From Rhyzopertha dominica (taxonomy: Eukaryota > Arthropoda > Insecta > Coleoptera > Bostrichidae): 64,000 nt of DNA. The notes beneath the pieces are model-generated. The model was given only the letters and a program-made list of their open reading frames with translations, made no database searches and was not told the origin of the DNA. Where the stretch lies: NCBI GenBank assembly GCA_025024175.1, contig QCXZ01000137.1, positions 76,136,680 to 76,200,679 on the forward strand, given 5' to 3'. A program made the translations under genes and the position numbers. Position 1 is the stretch's first letter. Every line of letters begins with the position of its first letter. Below, piece after piece: positions 35,591-47,258 of this stretch.

Positions 35591-36591
35591 GTAATTTTTT
35601 TTTACTTTTTAACATGTGTATTAGCATTGAGTTACCAATCACTCGTGAGATGCAAGCTGCTGCAAACAGTATTTATACGCTGTCCTTAGTTCTGTTATTC
35701 TTTTGAGGTGTCTTATGTAAGGAAGCAAAAATGACTTCAGCCGTTCATAAACACATTTCGTTGTCTTTACGGCCTACTTTGGCCTACATCCACATGAGAT
35801 GAGACTTAGGAGCCAGGGGGTTTATTTTGAAGCGCGACACCTTTTCAGCAGGAACTTGATGAGCTTCCGTGCCCTCTAAGCTTTGAATAACTGCATCATT
35901 ACTTCGCGTAAAGGGTGGAAGTCAACTTCCGGGAATGACCTAGTTTGTGATAGCAAAGCTGTTGCCACGACAAAGGCCATTCACTACTTATAGTGAATGG
36001 AGGCATAATATTAACCATGTATTATGTGGCTCTTCCCCTTTGTACGCAAGAGGCAATGGAAATATTTTGGTAGGCGGAAGGCATTTAGGGTCAACAGTTG
36101 CTATGATAGCAAAACAAAGCAGAGGTTGGCGACTCGTGGTATCGCGGTTGTTTATGAGACCATAAAGGACAGCTACTGGCATCATCCTTCAAGTGCGTTG
36201 ACTTCAAATGCATTTGCGTCGATGTGGTTCTACAATGGGAGACACACAATATGGATAATTTAAAGATATTTTAGAAAATGGGTAATTAAATAATAATAAT
36301 CCCTTATTTAGTTTTTCACTAGTTTGTACATAACCGAACAAAAGAAAGAACAAAAAGAATAGGTATCACAAGTTCCCCTAGACCCACATTTATTACAGAA
36401 CTGTTACACTATGACAATTTCTTTTTATATCAATTGGCGAATCATTAAGCAATTGCAACTCCTAAAAAATAAATACTTCTTTAGCAATCAGAGCTCCATA
36501 AAATACTTTGCAAAAGTATACGAGGGTGAATGCTTTCAGCGTCCATGATATAAGATATAATTTACTCTGAAAGAACGCTTTCGTTTTAAAT
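35591..36591. other. Gap with a small palindrome
   Basis: Open frames cross 35947-36263 on both strands without recognisable motifs. A 10-bp hairpin with a 4-base loop (CCATTCACTA, 35977-36000) is the only structure seen. Confidence 0.35.
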
Positions 36592-36725
36592 CACTGACAA
36601 AAAGTTATTGGTCTGATGTTTCGATTACACCTGTAACCTTTGTCAAAGACGAAGAACCTCAAAATTCACCTGACACAAGATCAAGCAAAATTTTGTTTTG
36701 TCAGACTAATAACTTTTTGTCCGTG
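36592..36725. mobile_element. Penelope-like element end fragment with inverted termini
   Basis: CACTGACAAAAAGTTATTGG at the left is repeated in inverted form at the right (complement CACGGACAAAAAGTTATTAG). The 134-bp body up to about 36695 matches the 3' region of the Penelope-like copy at 48658-48770 (shared CAAAGACGAAGAACCTCAAA). It also contains the same hammerhead-like core on the minus strand. It therefore appears to be an isolated terminal fragment joined to an inverted end of the same family. Confidence 0.6.
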
Positions 36726-37178
36726 TTTAAAAACGGCAGCGACCTTTTTGAGAAAATGTTATCTTACTTTTCAAAAATATTTAAATACTTTTCACGAAAA
36801 AAGTATTTTCAAATACTGAACATAAATACAAGTACAATACAAGTATACACTGTAACCGAAATACAGCGGTATATACATTCCCGCTCCTACTTTTTAAACT
36901 GTTCATTCTATTCATTTGTAGGTATGATAAAATTTTACTTATTAATATAGACTATCACATTTTAGCAGGTTCAGTTATCAAATTTTTATTATCTATTATT
37001 ATGAGATCATAAATTTTAATGTTAGTGTGTTCTAATCGTTTTCTTACTACTTGACTCGTCTTTAAGCAATAAAACCTTTTCTGGTATCATCAACCATTAT
37101 TCGTTGTCCCCTAACGCAAGATCGTGTGCACGCCTATGCTCGATCTAGCGCATGCGGTTGCTTTTCGATTTTTTCTGC

Positions 37179-37290
37179 ATCGTAAATAAATGCAGCTGTC
37201 AACACGTATTATTCNGTTACAATAAAAGGGCACTTAAGATTTTTTTTCGCTAGTTGCAATTGTATCGTAAATCAATGCAGCTGTCAACAC
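37179..37290 (+). repeat. Direct repeat of 27 bp, 85 bp apart
   Basis: ATCGTAAATAAATGCAGCTG then TCAACAC (37179-37205) recurs at 37264-37290 with one substitution. The intervening sequence is unrelated, and an N base lies at 37215. Two copies only. Function unknown. Confidence 0.7.
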
Positions 37291-37608
37291 CTGCATTTTT
37301 TTTAGGATGGCGTTTGCTTGTTGAATGGCATTTTACGAGCATTTTATTAGCGCTATTGTGAAGTGAAAAAAACCGGCCCTTCTTTCCTTGTGGCGCCTTA
37401 GGCAGTAGCGTAGTTTGCCAATTCTTTTTTAATTTACCAATTGCGTGTTTTCACATTTTTTAGAAATCATGCCATGTGTATATTTGGAGCACCCTTGTTA
37501 TGTCCTAAAAATTTCAAAATTTTTCTAGCACCAGTTTTCGAAAAAACCGTTCTGAAGTTCTAATATAAAAATTGACCACACAAACGCAGTGTCCCGGGAT
37601 GGAGACGG

Positions 37609-38389
37609 TGTGACGTAGCACCCCATGTAAACAAAGAATATAGGTTATGTTACCTACGTGCCTTTGATTGTGCCGAGTGAAACGAGTTGTTTTCTTGCTT
37701 TTAACGGACTCCTCCTAACAACTGGGAGAATGTTTAAGCATGTACAAACCAGAAGCTAACAGCAGATGGTGCTTTGTGCCAGTGTTCAAATTTCAAATAC
37801 ATCCGTCAATAGTCTCAACAAAATATTCGTAAGTGTACCCGGAGACTACGAACGCAAACGGAGATGGTTTAAAGCAGCCAGAAGGGGTATGACCAAGACA
37901 AAATCTACATTTTACTGTTGTGAGACTTAGAATAACTGCATAATTTTTTGCACGAACTTTGTGTTCCGGGCATATCTTGGACTGCAGTATACATATAGGC
38001 CCCTCTCGCTTCACCTGACAATAACCTATAGCTGCATCTCCGTGTTGCTCACGACTTGCACTAGACAAAAGATGCATTTCGTTCAAAATATCAATGATCC
38101 ATAATGTATTAAATTGCAGATTAAGCTGCTTTATTAATTACTTATACTGCTGCTTTAGCGCCTTTGATTTCGGCAGCATTAAAACGTGGGTCACTCTTGA
38201 TAAATTCGGTGACTATAAACATATCTACAGCCGGCAAATTGTTCGAAGTCGCTTTAACAAAGCATTCCGACGACATATTGTTGAATTCATAAAAAAACAA
38301 ACGAGAATACTCTCAAACATAACCAATAACGCAAACAAAATACGAAAAGTAGCGGACGCTATCTTGTTTACATGGGGTGATACGTCACA
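37609..38389 (+). mobile_element. THAP-domain DNA transposon relic with 26-bp inverted repeats
   Basis: TGTGACGTAGCACCCCATGT then AAACAA (37609-37634) is matched in inverted orientation at 38364-38389 with one mismatch. These are the highest-scoring inverted repeats I see in this part of the window, and they bracket a THAP domain relic. They may not be the outermost bases. P-element-like or another THAP-carrying superfamily is likely, but no catalytic core remains in 0.78 kb. Confidence 0.6.
37740..37930 (+). pseudogene. THAP zinc-finger domain relic
   Basis: NSRWCFVPV begins the domain. After a one-base shift it continues SNTSVNSLNKIFVSVPGDYE, RKRRWFKAARRGM, TKTKSTFYCCET and a stop. This follows the THAP pattern: first Cys pair, conserved Pro and Trp (RRWFKAARR), then CCE.H in which the final His is replaced by a stop. 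The frameshift near 37780 also removed the second Cys of the first pair. It is non-functional. Confidence 0.65.
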
Positions 38390-41300
38390 GGTCACAGCCA
38401 GTCCTAGTCAATCTGAGCGTGTCTTAAAACTGCGTTGTTGCCACGTTGCGCACTGAGAAGTTGTAACCAATTTATCTTGGTTAAAAATTTTTTTGCAGCC
38501 TTATGGATACAGATACACACTTAATTAAGTACTCTTTTTTAATGTATAAAAGTTTATATTTTATAACTAGTGAACACACCCAATTAATAGTTGTCTATTG
38601 GATTGGCAAAAATCATACACTAGAGATAAAATTTGAAAAGTGTATTTCCGGCATTTACTTCTTTCAGTCAACCCCTTATCTGTACTTTTACGAATTTTAA
38701 ATAATTATTACTGATCAATTAAAAAAAAAACAAAATTATAGGATCAGCTTTAAATTCCACTTAACATTTATTCAGTAACCCGTACATGTAGGTGGGAATA
38801 TGCCCACTACCTGAACCTTCAAAAGTGACAGCAGAGTTTCACTTGAAAAACAGTAAAAATTTTACTAAATCTAATACTAATTTAATTATTATTTCCATAT
38901 GTGGTATAATATGTACGAGCTAAACATTATCGTATATTCACGATAGCAGCGTCGTATTTCAAATTAAGAAATTACTTCGAAACATTTTATGATCACATTA
39001 ATAAGTGATCTATTCAATTATACTGCTCCACAGTTTGATAAAGGAGACATAATGTTAGCTTTGTTTTAGTTTTAAAGCAGCACAGACTCCAGAAAGTATT
39101 ATATCTGGAAATGCGCGATATTGATCGCTATTACCTATACAAATGTGTTTCCATTTGTTGTCACATCATGCATTTACTATACGAGGGGACTAAATACCAA
39201 CAAGAGCAAATTATAGTTACATTACAACTAATGGAACTACGAACGGATATGTATGTACGTCCTTGTGTAACTGTTCATTTCCTACAATACGTAAGGCGAT
39301 ATCCTACTATAGCTTTTACAAAATTTCCAGGGCTACTGATATATGTTAGTGAAAATGGTATTAATTTGACGATAGTGACGGGAATATGTATGGCACTATC
39401 GAACTGTATGTCAGTTTTTTACAATGGACCTTAATAATTAGGAGGGACATGCTTATTTGTCAAGCCCTACAAATTTTTGATGTCGTATAAAAACAAAACA
39501 GAGACATGAAAAACACCCAAAACGAGTATCATGGATAAATGCTGGGCGTACCACTTATCGACTTTTGATTTTGACATAAAGTGTGCCTCATTGAAATGGA
39601 TTTAATACGACTGTCATTCACCATTGGCAGATTAATTGCAAATATACCTAGTTTTTTTTTAATTTCCCTACGGTTGTACCAATCAAGTTCTAGTAATTCA
39701 TATACTATACTATTTTATAAATTAGGAGTTACCCTGAACAATTTTTTATATAAATAAATAATTTTCATTATTTACCGGTCTGATAGCTCCTGGGATCTTT
39801 ATCAGTGTTTGATAGTGACAGCGTTTTTTTCCGATAACATAATTGTCTGATATTATGGACGCCGAAAGTATTCACCCTCTTGCAATAAATTACAATTACA
39901 GCTTACTACGTCCGATAATAATAGCACTACAATTAGGTACTTCTTAGCCCTGATTTACTCAGTTTAGTTTTGTTATCGTGCATTTATTAACACCATTGGT
40001 CAGACTAATAGAGTTGTGCCACTGACTAAAACCATGAAAATATGTTTCCTAATTTACACATCGAACACAACAGAAAATCAGACTGTTGAAAAACTACTAG
40101 GAAGTGGCGATAAAACACCTGTAGATTAAGTTAAACAATCACGATAAAACCAATGGATCAATGTGCTGCATTTATTATTTACCGCCCAAACGATTAAATA
40201 ATAATAATAGGATCTCACTTATGTGGACAAGAAGTATATGAAAGGAAATCGTGGGTGAGAAGACGAATATGTAAATAGAGTTCTAAGAATATCTCACATT
40301 TCATTAAGAGTCGAAAGGGAAATAAGAGAAAATAAATAATAGTTTAAAATGTGCCTAATTACTACAGTTCAGATAATCACCATCGTCAACTAACGTTATT
40401 TGCTGGTTGCTTTTATACAGTTTGATACAAGATAAACTATTGTTATTACTTACATTATGTGGATAACAGTTTATTTAATAATCATGCCTGTTTAGTATGA
40501 TTCTATTTTGCAAGCAAAATACATAAAAGGTGCACACCCATATTTTCAAAGTTTTGATGGAAAATGTCCGATTTCATATTATAGTTAAAAGATCTAACAA
40601 AGACGTTAATTCCAATCTGGTTTTATTCTATATTAACAATGTTAGTTGCACTTTGAAACGAATGGATCGGTGCTAGTATTTAAAAGCATAATTAATATGT
40701 ATCATTTTATTCTAACTCTTGAAGCTCACTTTTGCATTAAAAAATGAACAATAAATACTTTTCTAAATCAAAAACTATCAATAAAAAATGTTTTTGTATA
40801 TTTTACATGTAATCCGCGAGTAAACTAGTAAGTGTTATATATCGCAGAACTCGGAAAATCCAATTATACTATGCAGGTACCTAACAATAAATATTATTCT
40901 TCTTTTCTTTTCTTTCTTTCTTTTCTAACAGAAGGAAGAAGCGTTAACGCAATAATTGAGTGCCAGGTCAATAGTCTACCTTTCATTACAAAAACACTAT
41001 CGTTATAAAAATCTCAAATGTTGAAGGTCTGAAGCAAAACAGAAAATTAACAATTAATACCGGGTGAAGGCCTTCGTTAACAGGCGAATCGTTGCATAAA
41101 AGAACTAGTTCGCCTACGGCCAAGGAATAAAGCAGAACAGGAAGATATAAACAAGACACACCTGGAGCTGTGTTGATGTTAATGACTTTTACTTTGCTAA
41201 TACGGGAAGAAGCGGTCTTATAGTAGTAGAGATTTTTGCTATTATAATTCTTAAAACTGCCCTAAATAATAAAGCAAAAATTCGAAAAACCAATAAACAT

Positions 41301-41449
41301 TTTATTATCCATGCAATTTTTCCAACAATGTACCAAAATATAAATTAATCTCAACACAAGGGCAAGGTCAATGCAAGCCCAAAATCTTTAAACAGAACCC
41401 AGCGAACCANCAAGCTAGNAAGGGTTCAACTCACCTCTAGACGTTATTA
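38390..41449. other. Gap without a recognised gene
   Basis: Three kilobases of AT-rich DNA. The frame at 39111-39434 (107 residues) has no recognisable motif and no flanking splice context. One pyrimidine microsatellite lies at 40897-40926. N bases lie at 41410 and 41419. Confidence 0.4.
40897..40926. repeat. TTTC-type pyrimidine microsatellite
   Basis: A run of TTCT, TTTTC and TTTC units of about 30 bases, with no purine on this strand. Simple-sequence origin. Confidence 0.85.
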
Positions 41450-42380
41450 ATGATTAGTGTAAAGAACACAGTTGTTTTTCTAATAATTACATCAACACAC
41501 ACACTAGTTACCACGACACCAACAATAATACTTCTGAATGAGCTGTCACTACACACTAAGTCCGTAGTCTACCTGTCAACCAGAAAAACAAACAGCTCGT
41601 GCGCGGATCTANGTCATCCGCTGGGAAANTTTAGGAAATCTGCCGGCATCGCACACCCACCTGGATTGTGCTGCCTCTGGTGGCTAATATAAATGAATGG
41701 AGCTTGGTAGCCTTTGCCGGGAGATAGCGGTTGGGGAACTAAGCCGTCGTTGCCATAATCAACGCTATAAATCCGTAACATAATACACCTGCATTGGACG
41801 TTCAGAATTTCGATCATTTTTTCATACGCTTTTGTCTTTTCTGTCTAGTTTTCGTGGACTCTTCGTTGAACCAGCTGCCTCTATTGCGTCCCTTTTTATT
41901 TCCTGAAACTGTCTGCTGTTTTTCTAATGTTGTTGTCCAGAAGAGAAATTAATAAACATATAACTCGTCAGAGTTGACGATTAAACAGATCATGCCACTT
42001 GATCGATAATTTGAAACAAAACAACAAAAATAGTAAATAGGCAATAATTATTAACAATATACGAGATAACTGCAGTTAAATAAGGGTGAACACTACATCA
42101 TATGAACTAATTTTGACATAAAATGCTTTTTAAACTTAACAACAGAATAGTTCCTATTAAATAATTCAAAATACCTGAAACCAGTGATTAATATTTATAA
42201 GGGTCAAATTTGTCTCACGAAAACTTTGACGACTATGAAAGTGACTTCGTAAGTAAAGTGGTGTCGATGTTTGAAATACGCAAAATACAAGTGCAGTGAG
42301 GTACAACTATTTTTAAGATTTTGAATGTACTTACTAATGTCAATTTTTTTTAGCCCAAAAACAAATCTACAGTAGTTATT
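41450..42380. other. Gap with a G+C-richer segment, unassigned
   Basis: The segment 41580-41820 is more G+C-rich and open on the minus strand (RIYSVDYGNDGLVPQ). The VDYGN string is seen in Tudor domains, but the surrounding residues do not support it. N bases at 41612 and 41629 interrupt it. Nothing else was recognised. Confidence 0.3.
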
Positions 42381-43719
42381 CAGGAATTTTTTCAACTCCT
42401 TGTCAGTTCTCAAGGCGCAAGATACATTTTTTTAAATGGGTAGGGGGGGTCACAAGGCACATCATTGAAAAGAATATTTTTTCATGATTTCAAAAATGTA
42501 TCACACTTGTACAATTTATTGCTTCTGAGTTCAGAAAAGTATGATAACACACTTGGGTTTTGCAAAAAACTTCGGGATAAAAACCATATTCGTTATCGCT
42601 AAGTAAGATGAAAAGCTCCAGGTGTCTCCATTTTCCTCGTGACTGGTGATAATTTTCATTCACTTTGTTATTTGCAATCATAATGCCTCAGGTAAGTGAA
42701 CATGATTGCATCGAAATTTTGATGATGATTGGTTATGGAGATAGAAGGCGAAGTTATTTGGAAGTAGTTGCTCTACAATGCAATTCATGAAGATCGTGAA
42801 CCAATTGCCAGATCAAAAGTTATTAAAACGTTGCAACGTTTTGACGAAACTCAGAAAGTGAATGTCTGGTGTGGTATTATAGGTGAGCCCATTATTGGAC
42901 TCTTGCGCGAACACATTATACCAGATCTTATTCGCCTGTTCCATAATCGTGAAAAGCTGCGCGTCCTTCTGAACAGATATGGTTTTAGCAAGATGGTGCA
43001 CCGTCCCGTTTTGCAGTCAACGTTCGTGGATATTTAAATGCGATGACAGATGGATTGGTAGGTGAAGAGCGATAGAATGCCCAGCACGTTCCCCTGATTT
43101 GACGCCGCTTGATTTTTTCCTGTAGGGATATCTGCAAAATCGTATTTATACTGATCGGCCACATAATGCAGAATATTTAAAAGGACGAATCAGGGCAGAA
43201 ATTCATAACTTACTTCCAAATATGCTACAAAGAACACTAGAAAACTTTTACTCAAGGCTGCATTACTGCTAGGAAGTAAATGGGGGACATTTTGAGCATC
43301 TTCTGTAATGCAAATCTGAAAAAACACTGCATTTTCGCGGAATCATGTTTTTCTTTTTTACACAATAAATTGATCAAACTAGACGAAAATTATCATTAGT
43401 CGAGAAATAATGGTAATACCTGGTTTTTTTGTCCATTTTAGGGATAAAGAAAATTGTGTTCATTCTTTTCGTTGTTTGTTAGGCTCAATTATTGTATTTA
43501 CACTTTTCTCGATTCAGAAGCAATAAATTGTACAAGTGTGATACATGAAATCAGGAAAAAATTTCCTTTTCAATGATGTGCCTTTTCCCATTTAAAAAAT
43601 GCAACTTGCGCCCTTTTCCCGGAAACGAGAACTGACACAGAGTTGAAAAATTCCAGAAAATGCATTTTAATTACCCATAGGCCCATGCCCATGGTTTCAT
43701 ACTTTCCGGCGACCCTGTA
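42381..43719 (+). mobile_element. Mariner-like element C with long inverted repeats
   Basis: The right end, read as complement, starts TACAGGGTCGCCGGAAAGTA and has TA just outside (43720-43721). The left end lacks the first 60-odd bases and begins at CAGGAATTTTTTCAACTCC. From there the two ends remain complementary through GCACATCATTGAAAAG and TATCACACTTGTACAATTTA, so the repeats are more than 200 bp long. The element is the same family as 53487-54783, with which it shares the whole 5' region. Confidence 0.8.
42683..43312 (+). pseudogene. Transposase relic of element C (DUF4817/DDD mariner type), internally deleted
   Basis: It starts at ATG 42683 with MPQVSEHDCIEILMMIGYGD, parallel to the start of element D. 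The sequence jumps from the FDET motif of the first helix-turn-helix to KVNVWCGIIGEPIIGLL. The second helix-turn-helix and first Asp are therefore deleted. QDGAPSRFAVNVRGYLN carries the second Asp and RSPDLTPLDFFL the third, about 39-41 residues apart across a frameshift. YLKGRIRAEIHNLLPNMLQR and GGHFEHLL close it, like the DD41D copy at 30860. Confidence 0.78.
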
Positions 43720-43739
43720 TATTTATCCGCAACGTCTAA

Positions 43740-43990
43740 ACAAGGATAATATACAATAATACATAAGATAACAAGTAACTCATAAAGTTTCTTCCGTAAC
43801 TTAAATTTAAAACTAGGTAATTCGAATACAGAAGCATGAGAGCAACATAGCAGGAGAGGACCAAGAAAGGACCCCTGAGGAACACCTCATTTAAAATCCT
43901 ATTATTCAGCACGCTTGTTGACGTATATTTATTAAATACGATCGAAAGAACGAAATTGAGATGAGACAATTTACTAAGCGAACACTGCAA
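43740..43990 (-). pseudogene. Reverse transcriptase motif B fragment
   Basis: On the minus strand, one frame reads DFK, a stop, then GVPQGSFLGPLL (43850-43886). This is motif B of a non-LTR reverse transcriptase, but the surrounding 100 bases are degenerate. It is a small relic next to element C. Confidence 0.4.
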
Positions 43991-45046
43991 TATGAAAGCT
44001 GTTTTATTTTGTAATTTTAATGACCATTTCACATTCTTCTTGAAATTGTTACGAGATATCTGTTGATTGAACGCTGCAGATGTATAATTTGGCATTAATC
44101 AAATCGTGTACCGTACCCAAAAACATAACACTGAATACAATGCGGAAATGTAAAAAAGAACATCGTCATCTTTTTATGCTTTTGAATTAACATTCCTCGA
44201 CATCGTCATTGTGATAGTGTTAAAAGCATCTGAGCGTTCAAGGAAACCATAGATCATTCTTTACCATTACATTAAATAAATTATGTAAATGATATTAAAT
44301 TATTAAATATACAATTCACGTATTAGTAATAACAGTTGNTCATCAATTTACAAGACAAACAACACTTTTATAGTAATCGAATTAGTGAATTTTCAAATGT
44401 AATAACGACAGTCTTGCAAAATAATTAGGATTTTCATGATACAACCATTTCCAACCTGTATTTAAAAACGCGTGCAAGCTAATTGTACCGAAAATTACCC
44501 CCCAATGGGCAGTGATAACAGTTGTTTCAAGTGACATCACTGGCTTTATCCAAAGACAGCGATCCAGTATCTGCTAGGTGAGAGGCAACCTCATGGTCAC
44601 TAGGTGGTCGAGGTGAACCGCTGGTGCGACAAGTGTCGTTGGGTGCGTTTCTTCTGACATTTCAGTGCACCTCCGAGAGCTACGTGTTTGGACAGGCCGA
44701 AATTCCAGGATATGCACCAAGTGCGTCAGCCACTGTCGTCGAAAGGATCCGAAGCATTGAAGAAGTTGTTTACCTTTCCGTGACATTTCGAAGGACTGTG
44801 ATTAATGGGTACACTGGTTTGCTCTTTCTTGACCATCTTTTTACATGCAATTTGGAGACCAGTTGGTTTTCAGGAGAGATATTTTCCTCTTCTTCAAGGG
44901 ATTTATTATATCATTATTATTATATATTTCACAGACAGTGCTTCTTTGAAAGTATTCAAAATGCCAATGCGGTCAAATCGGTGTTTTTATTCAAGAAAAC
45001 TCATTTGGTTTAATAGGCAGTATAATCTTATGGTGATATTGTCCGT
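43991..45046. other. Gap with an unassigned G+C-richer open segment
   Basis: The segment 44570-44830 is clearly richer in G+C than its surroundings and open on both strands (plus 44624-45013, minus 44574-44786). A minus-strand donor-like AAAG|GTAAAC occurs at about 44780. It could be a real exon of an unrecognised gene, but no domain is visible. There is an N base at 44339. Confidence 0.3.
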
Positions 45047-45048
45047 TA

Positions 45049-47256
45049 AAGTATCAAGCAACGATCTACGAGACTGACTTATGCATAGGGTTTTACAGAT
45101 TGATGGTCGGCCGTCGTAAACTATTGCATTGTAAATGAGGGTTTTTACAACCTTATGGTCGGCCGTCCTAAACTATTGGGATTAGTAGCATGCTTTAAAG
45201 TTCCTAAATGGGCCGTATTCAAAAAATCTTGTTGGCTAAAATTTTAACTTTTCCACTATAAATTTTTGGAATTTGTTAGTTGTGATAATTTAGCAATCAA
45301 TAAAACATAGAAGCTTTTATAACAAATTTTATTTAATGCAGACCTGATGCTAACTGGTGCGACCCGCGATCTATTTTTATGTGATACTTATTGGTTTTAA
45401 ATTTTCCGATGTATAAAATAAAAGCCTTTGCATGTCATAACGAATTTATACAAATTTAATATAAAAACATACAAATTAGTAAGTAGAAAATTATTTACAT
45501 TTGTCAGAAAAAATTTACAATAGTGCACAATAAAATTTATACACGGTATCGATTATGTTCATTACAGATTGTTAGTAAGCACATTACAAAAGTCACAAAC
45601 TAATAAAAATTACTCACTATCACTTTCACTGCTAAAATCACGATTAACTTCTATTATTAATTCTTGTACATGATTCGCTCTGTACCGATTTTCAATGTCC
45701 AGTACATGCCGCGCTGAACATCGACACTTGTTATTTCAGCTTCGTGTCTAATTTTTAGCATCATTTCATTGCTAAATTTTCCACCGGTGTTCTCTCGTCG
45801 AATTCTTTGTTTCAACTGTCCCCATATCATTCAATAGGGTTGAATATGCAATGATACGGGGGTAATCGTAGAATGCTGTGTCCACATTCACAAGCGAGAA
45901 TGTCAATTTTAATTTTCCTCGAAAATTTTTTTGTGCCAAGCACTTACAACAATTGTTTTTTGTGTAGTCCTCATCGAAATACAAATCTTTCTTTCTTAAC
46001 TACTTTTGAATGGTTGCCTTATTAGTTGTTGTATTTGGAATTTTATCCAATTGCTCCGAATAATAACTAGCGTTGTCCATTACTATGACGCTATTTGGTG
46101 GCAATTTGGACAATAAAATGTTTTTGAACCAATTTTCAAACACTTCCACATTCATATCAGAATGATAATCGGCGCTTGCTTCTTTTAGGTTTTTACATCC
46201 AAGATACAGGGCTCCAAGAACGAAACCATTTTCACCTTCTGCGTGTAGAATCATTATTCTTTTTCCTTCTGACGCTGGAATATTGACGTTGCACTTCCCT
46301 GAGTCATCAACCATCGTACCATGTTTCGTCGAGGTAAAATATCGGACGATTTTCTTGCCTAAACATTTTTATAGATTTTAAATAATCGTATTTTCACTTT
46401 CTTATTACCTAGCTTTCCATTAAGCATTGCTTCTTCTCCACCTTTTTCATTGAAAAGCCAATGGTTTTAACATACTTTTGCAGGATATGCTCGGAGCAGT
46501 CGATTAAGCACTCAGGTATATTCCGCGACAGATCCTAGTGATAAGAATGAACATATTTAATTGTTTCGGAGGTACTCAGTTGCCCCAAGGTTTAAAATCA
46601 GCAATAATCTGTTTGACTAGTTGCCCTATGAAATGTATTTGTCACAAACGCCTCTTAATAAGTGGCTAAATGTAAGCATATATGTAGCTATGACTGAATA
46701 AGTAAAAAATATTGCACTTGGTACGCTTATATGCTGTAAAACTTTAAATTATAAGTAAACACATATGCTTTCAATACCGTTTATAGTATAGGAGTAGAAT
46801 AGTTCCGATTTCTTCCTATTTCCAAAAAAATATACAGGTAGAAACTACGTTTATGACCCTCCGGATTAAAAGAAAATTTTAACCTGTGAAGAAACAGGGC
46901 AGAGGACGATTGCACACCGCGATCAAAAATTAGAAAGTATGTGCTGCCGCATTGAAATTGGAATGTTTACCATGCATGGTTATAAAAATACATACTACTT
47001 ATTAAATTAGGAAGGAATACGATTAGATGAGAAATATTTGTAGTTTAAATAATAATACCAAATAATGCTCATTGATTTATGTGTACGGAAAAAATTCTAA
47101 AAAAGCCTAATCACAATTTTTGGATACGGTCCACTCCGCTGCAAAACAGTGGAACCCGCCTGTTATTTACGACAGCTTCAGGTAATACTTGTAAACCATT
47201 GTGAGCGGTAATCGGCTGTTCGTATAGTGAGTGTCATAGATTGTTGCTTGCAACTA
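45049..47256 (-). mobile_element. DDE transposon B, sister of element A, TA target duplication
   Basis: The inverted repeats and subterminal tandem unit (ATGGTCGGCC, two copies, 45102-45180) are the same as in element A. TA flanks both ends (45047-45048 and 47257-47258). At 2.21 kb this is the longer copy. It keeps the first catalytic block, and has an extra 130-bp AT-rich segment (about 45260-45395) and a small insertion at about 46800 absent from A. Confidence 0.9.
45610..46540 (-). pseudogene. Transposase relic of element B
   Basis: Reading leftwards: KTIGFSMKKVEKKQCLME, then KYDYLKSIKMFRQENRPIFY, then LDETWYD with the first Asp (about 46325). After a shift come RIMILHAEGENGFV, ASADYHSDMNVEVFENWF, and VMDNASYYSEQLD with the second Asp (about 46075). 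A stop follows at about 46000, then RLPPYHCIFNPIE with the Glu and an immediate stop. The tail ends FSSESDSE at 45610. The gene is broken by at least four lesions. It supplies the N-terminal part that element A lost, so the two together show the family layout. Confidence 0.85.
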
Positions 47257-47258
47257 TA

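Noticed and set aside
35977..36000. 10-bp hairpin with 4-base loop
   Set aside because: No U-run or gene context makes it a terminator or RNA gene. Isolated palindromes of this size are expected.
37793..38086. 97-codon minus-strand frame
   Set aside because: It is the antisense of the THAP relic.
38094..38456. 120-codon open frame
   Set aside because: It runs across the right inverted repeat of the THAP element and has no domain.
39111..39434. 107-codon open frame
   Set aside because: No motif, no splice context, and the composition fits a random AT-rich frame.
41614..41817. VDYGNDG string suggesting a Tudor domain
   Set aside because: The flanking strands of a Tudor barrel are not recognisable, and N bases and stops interrupt the frame.
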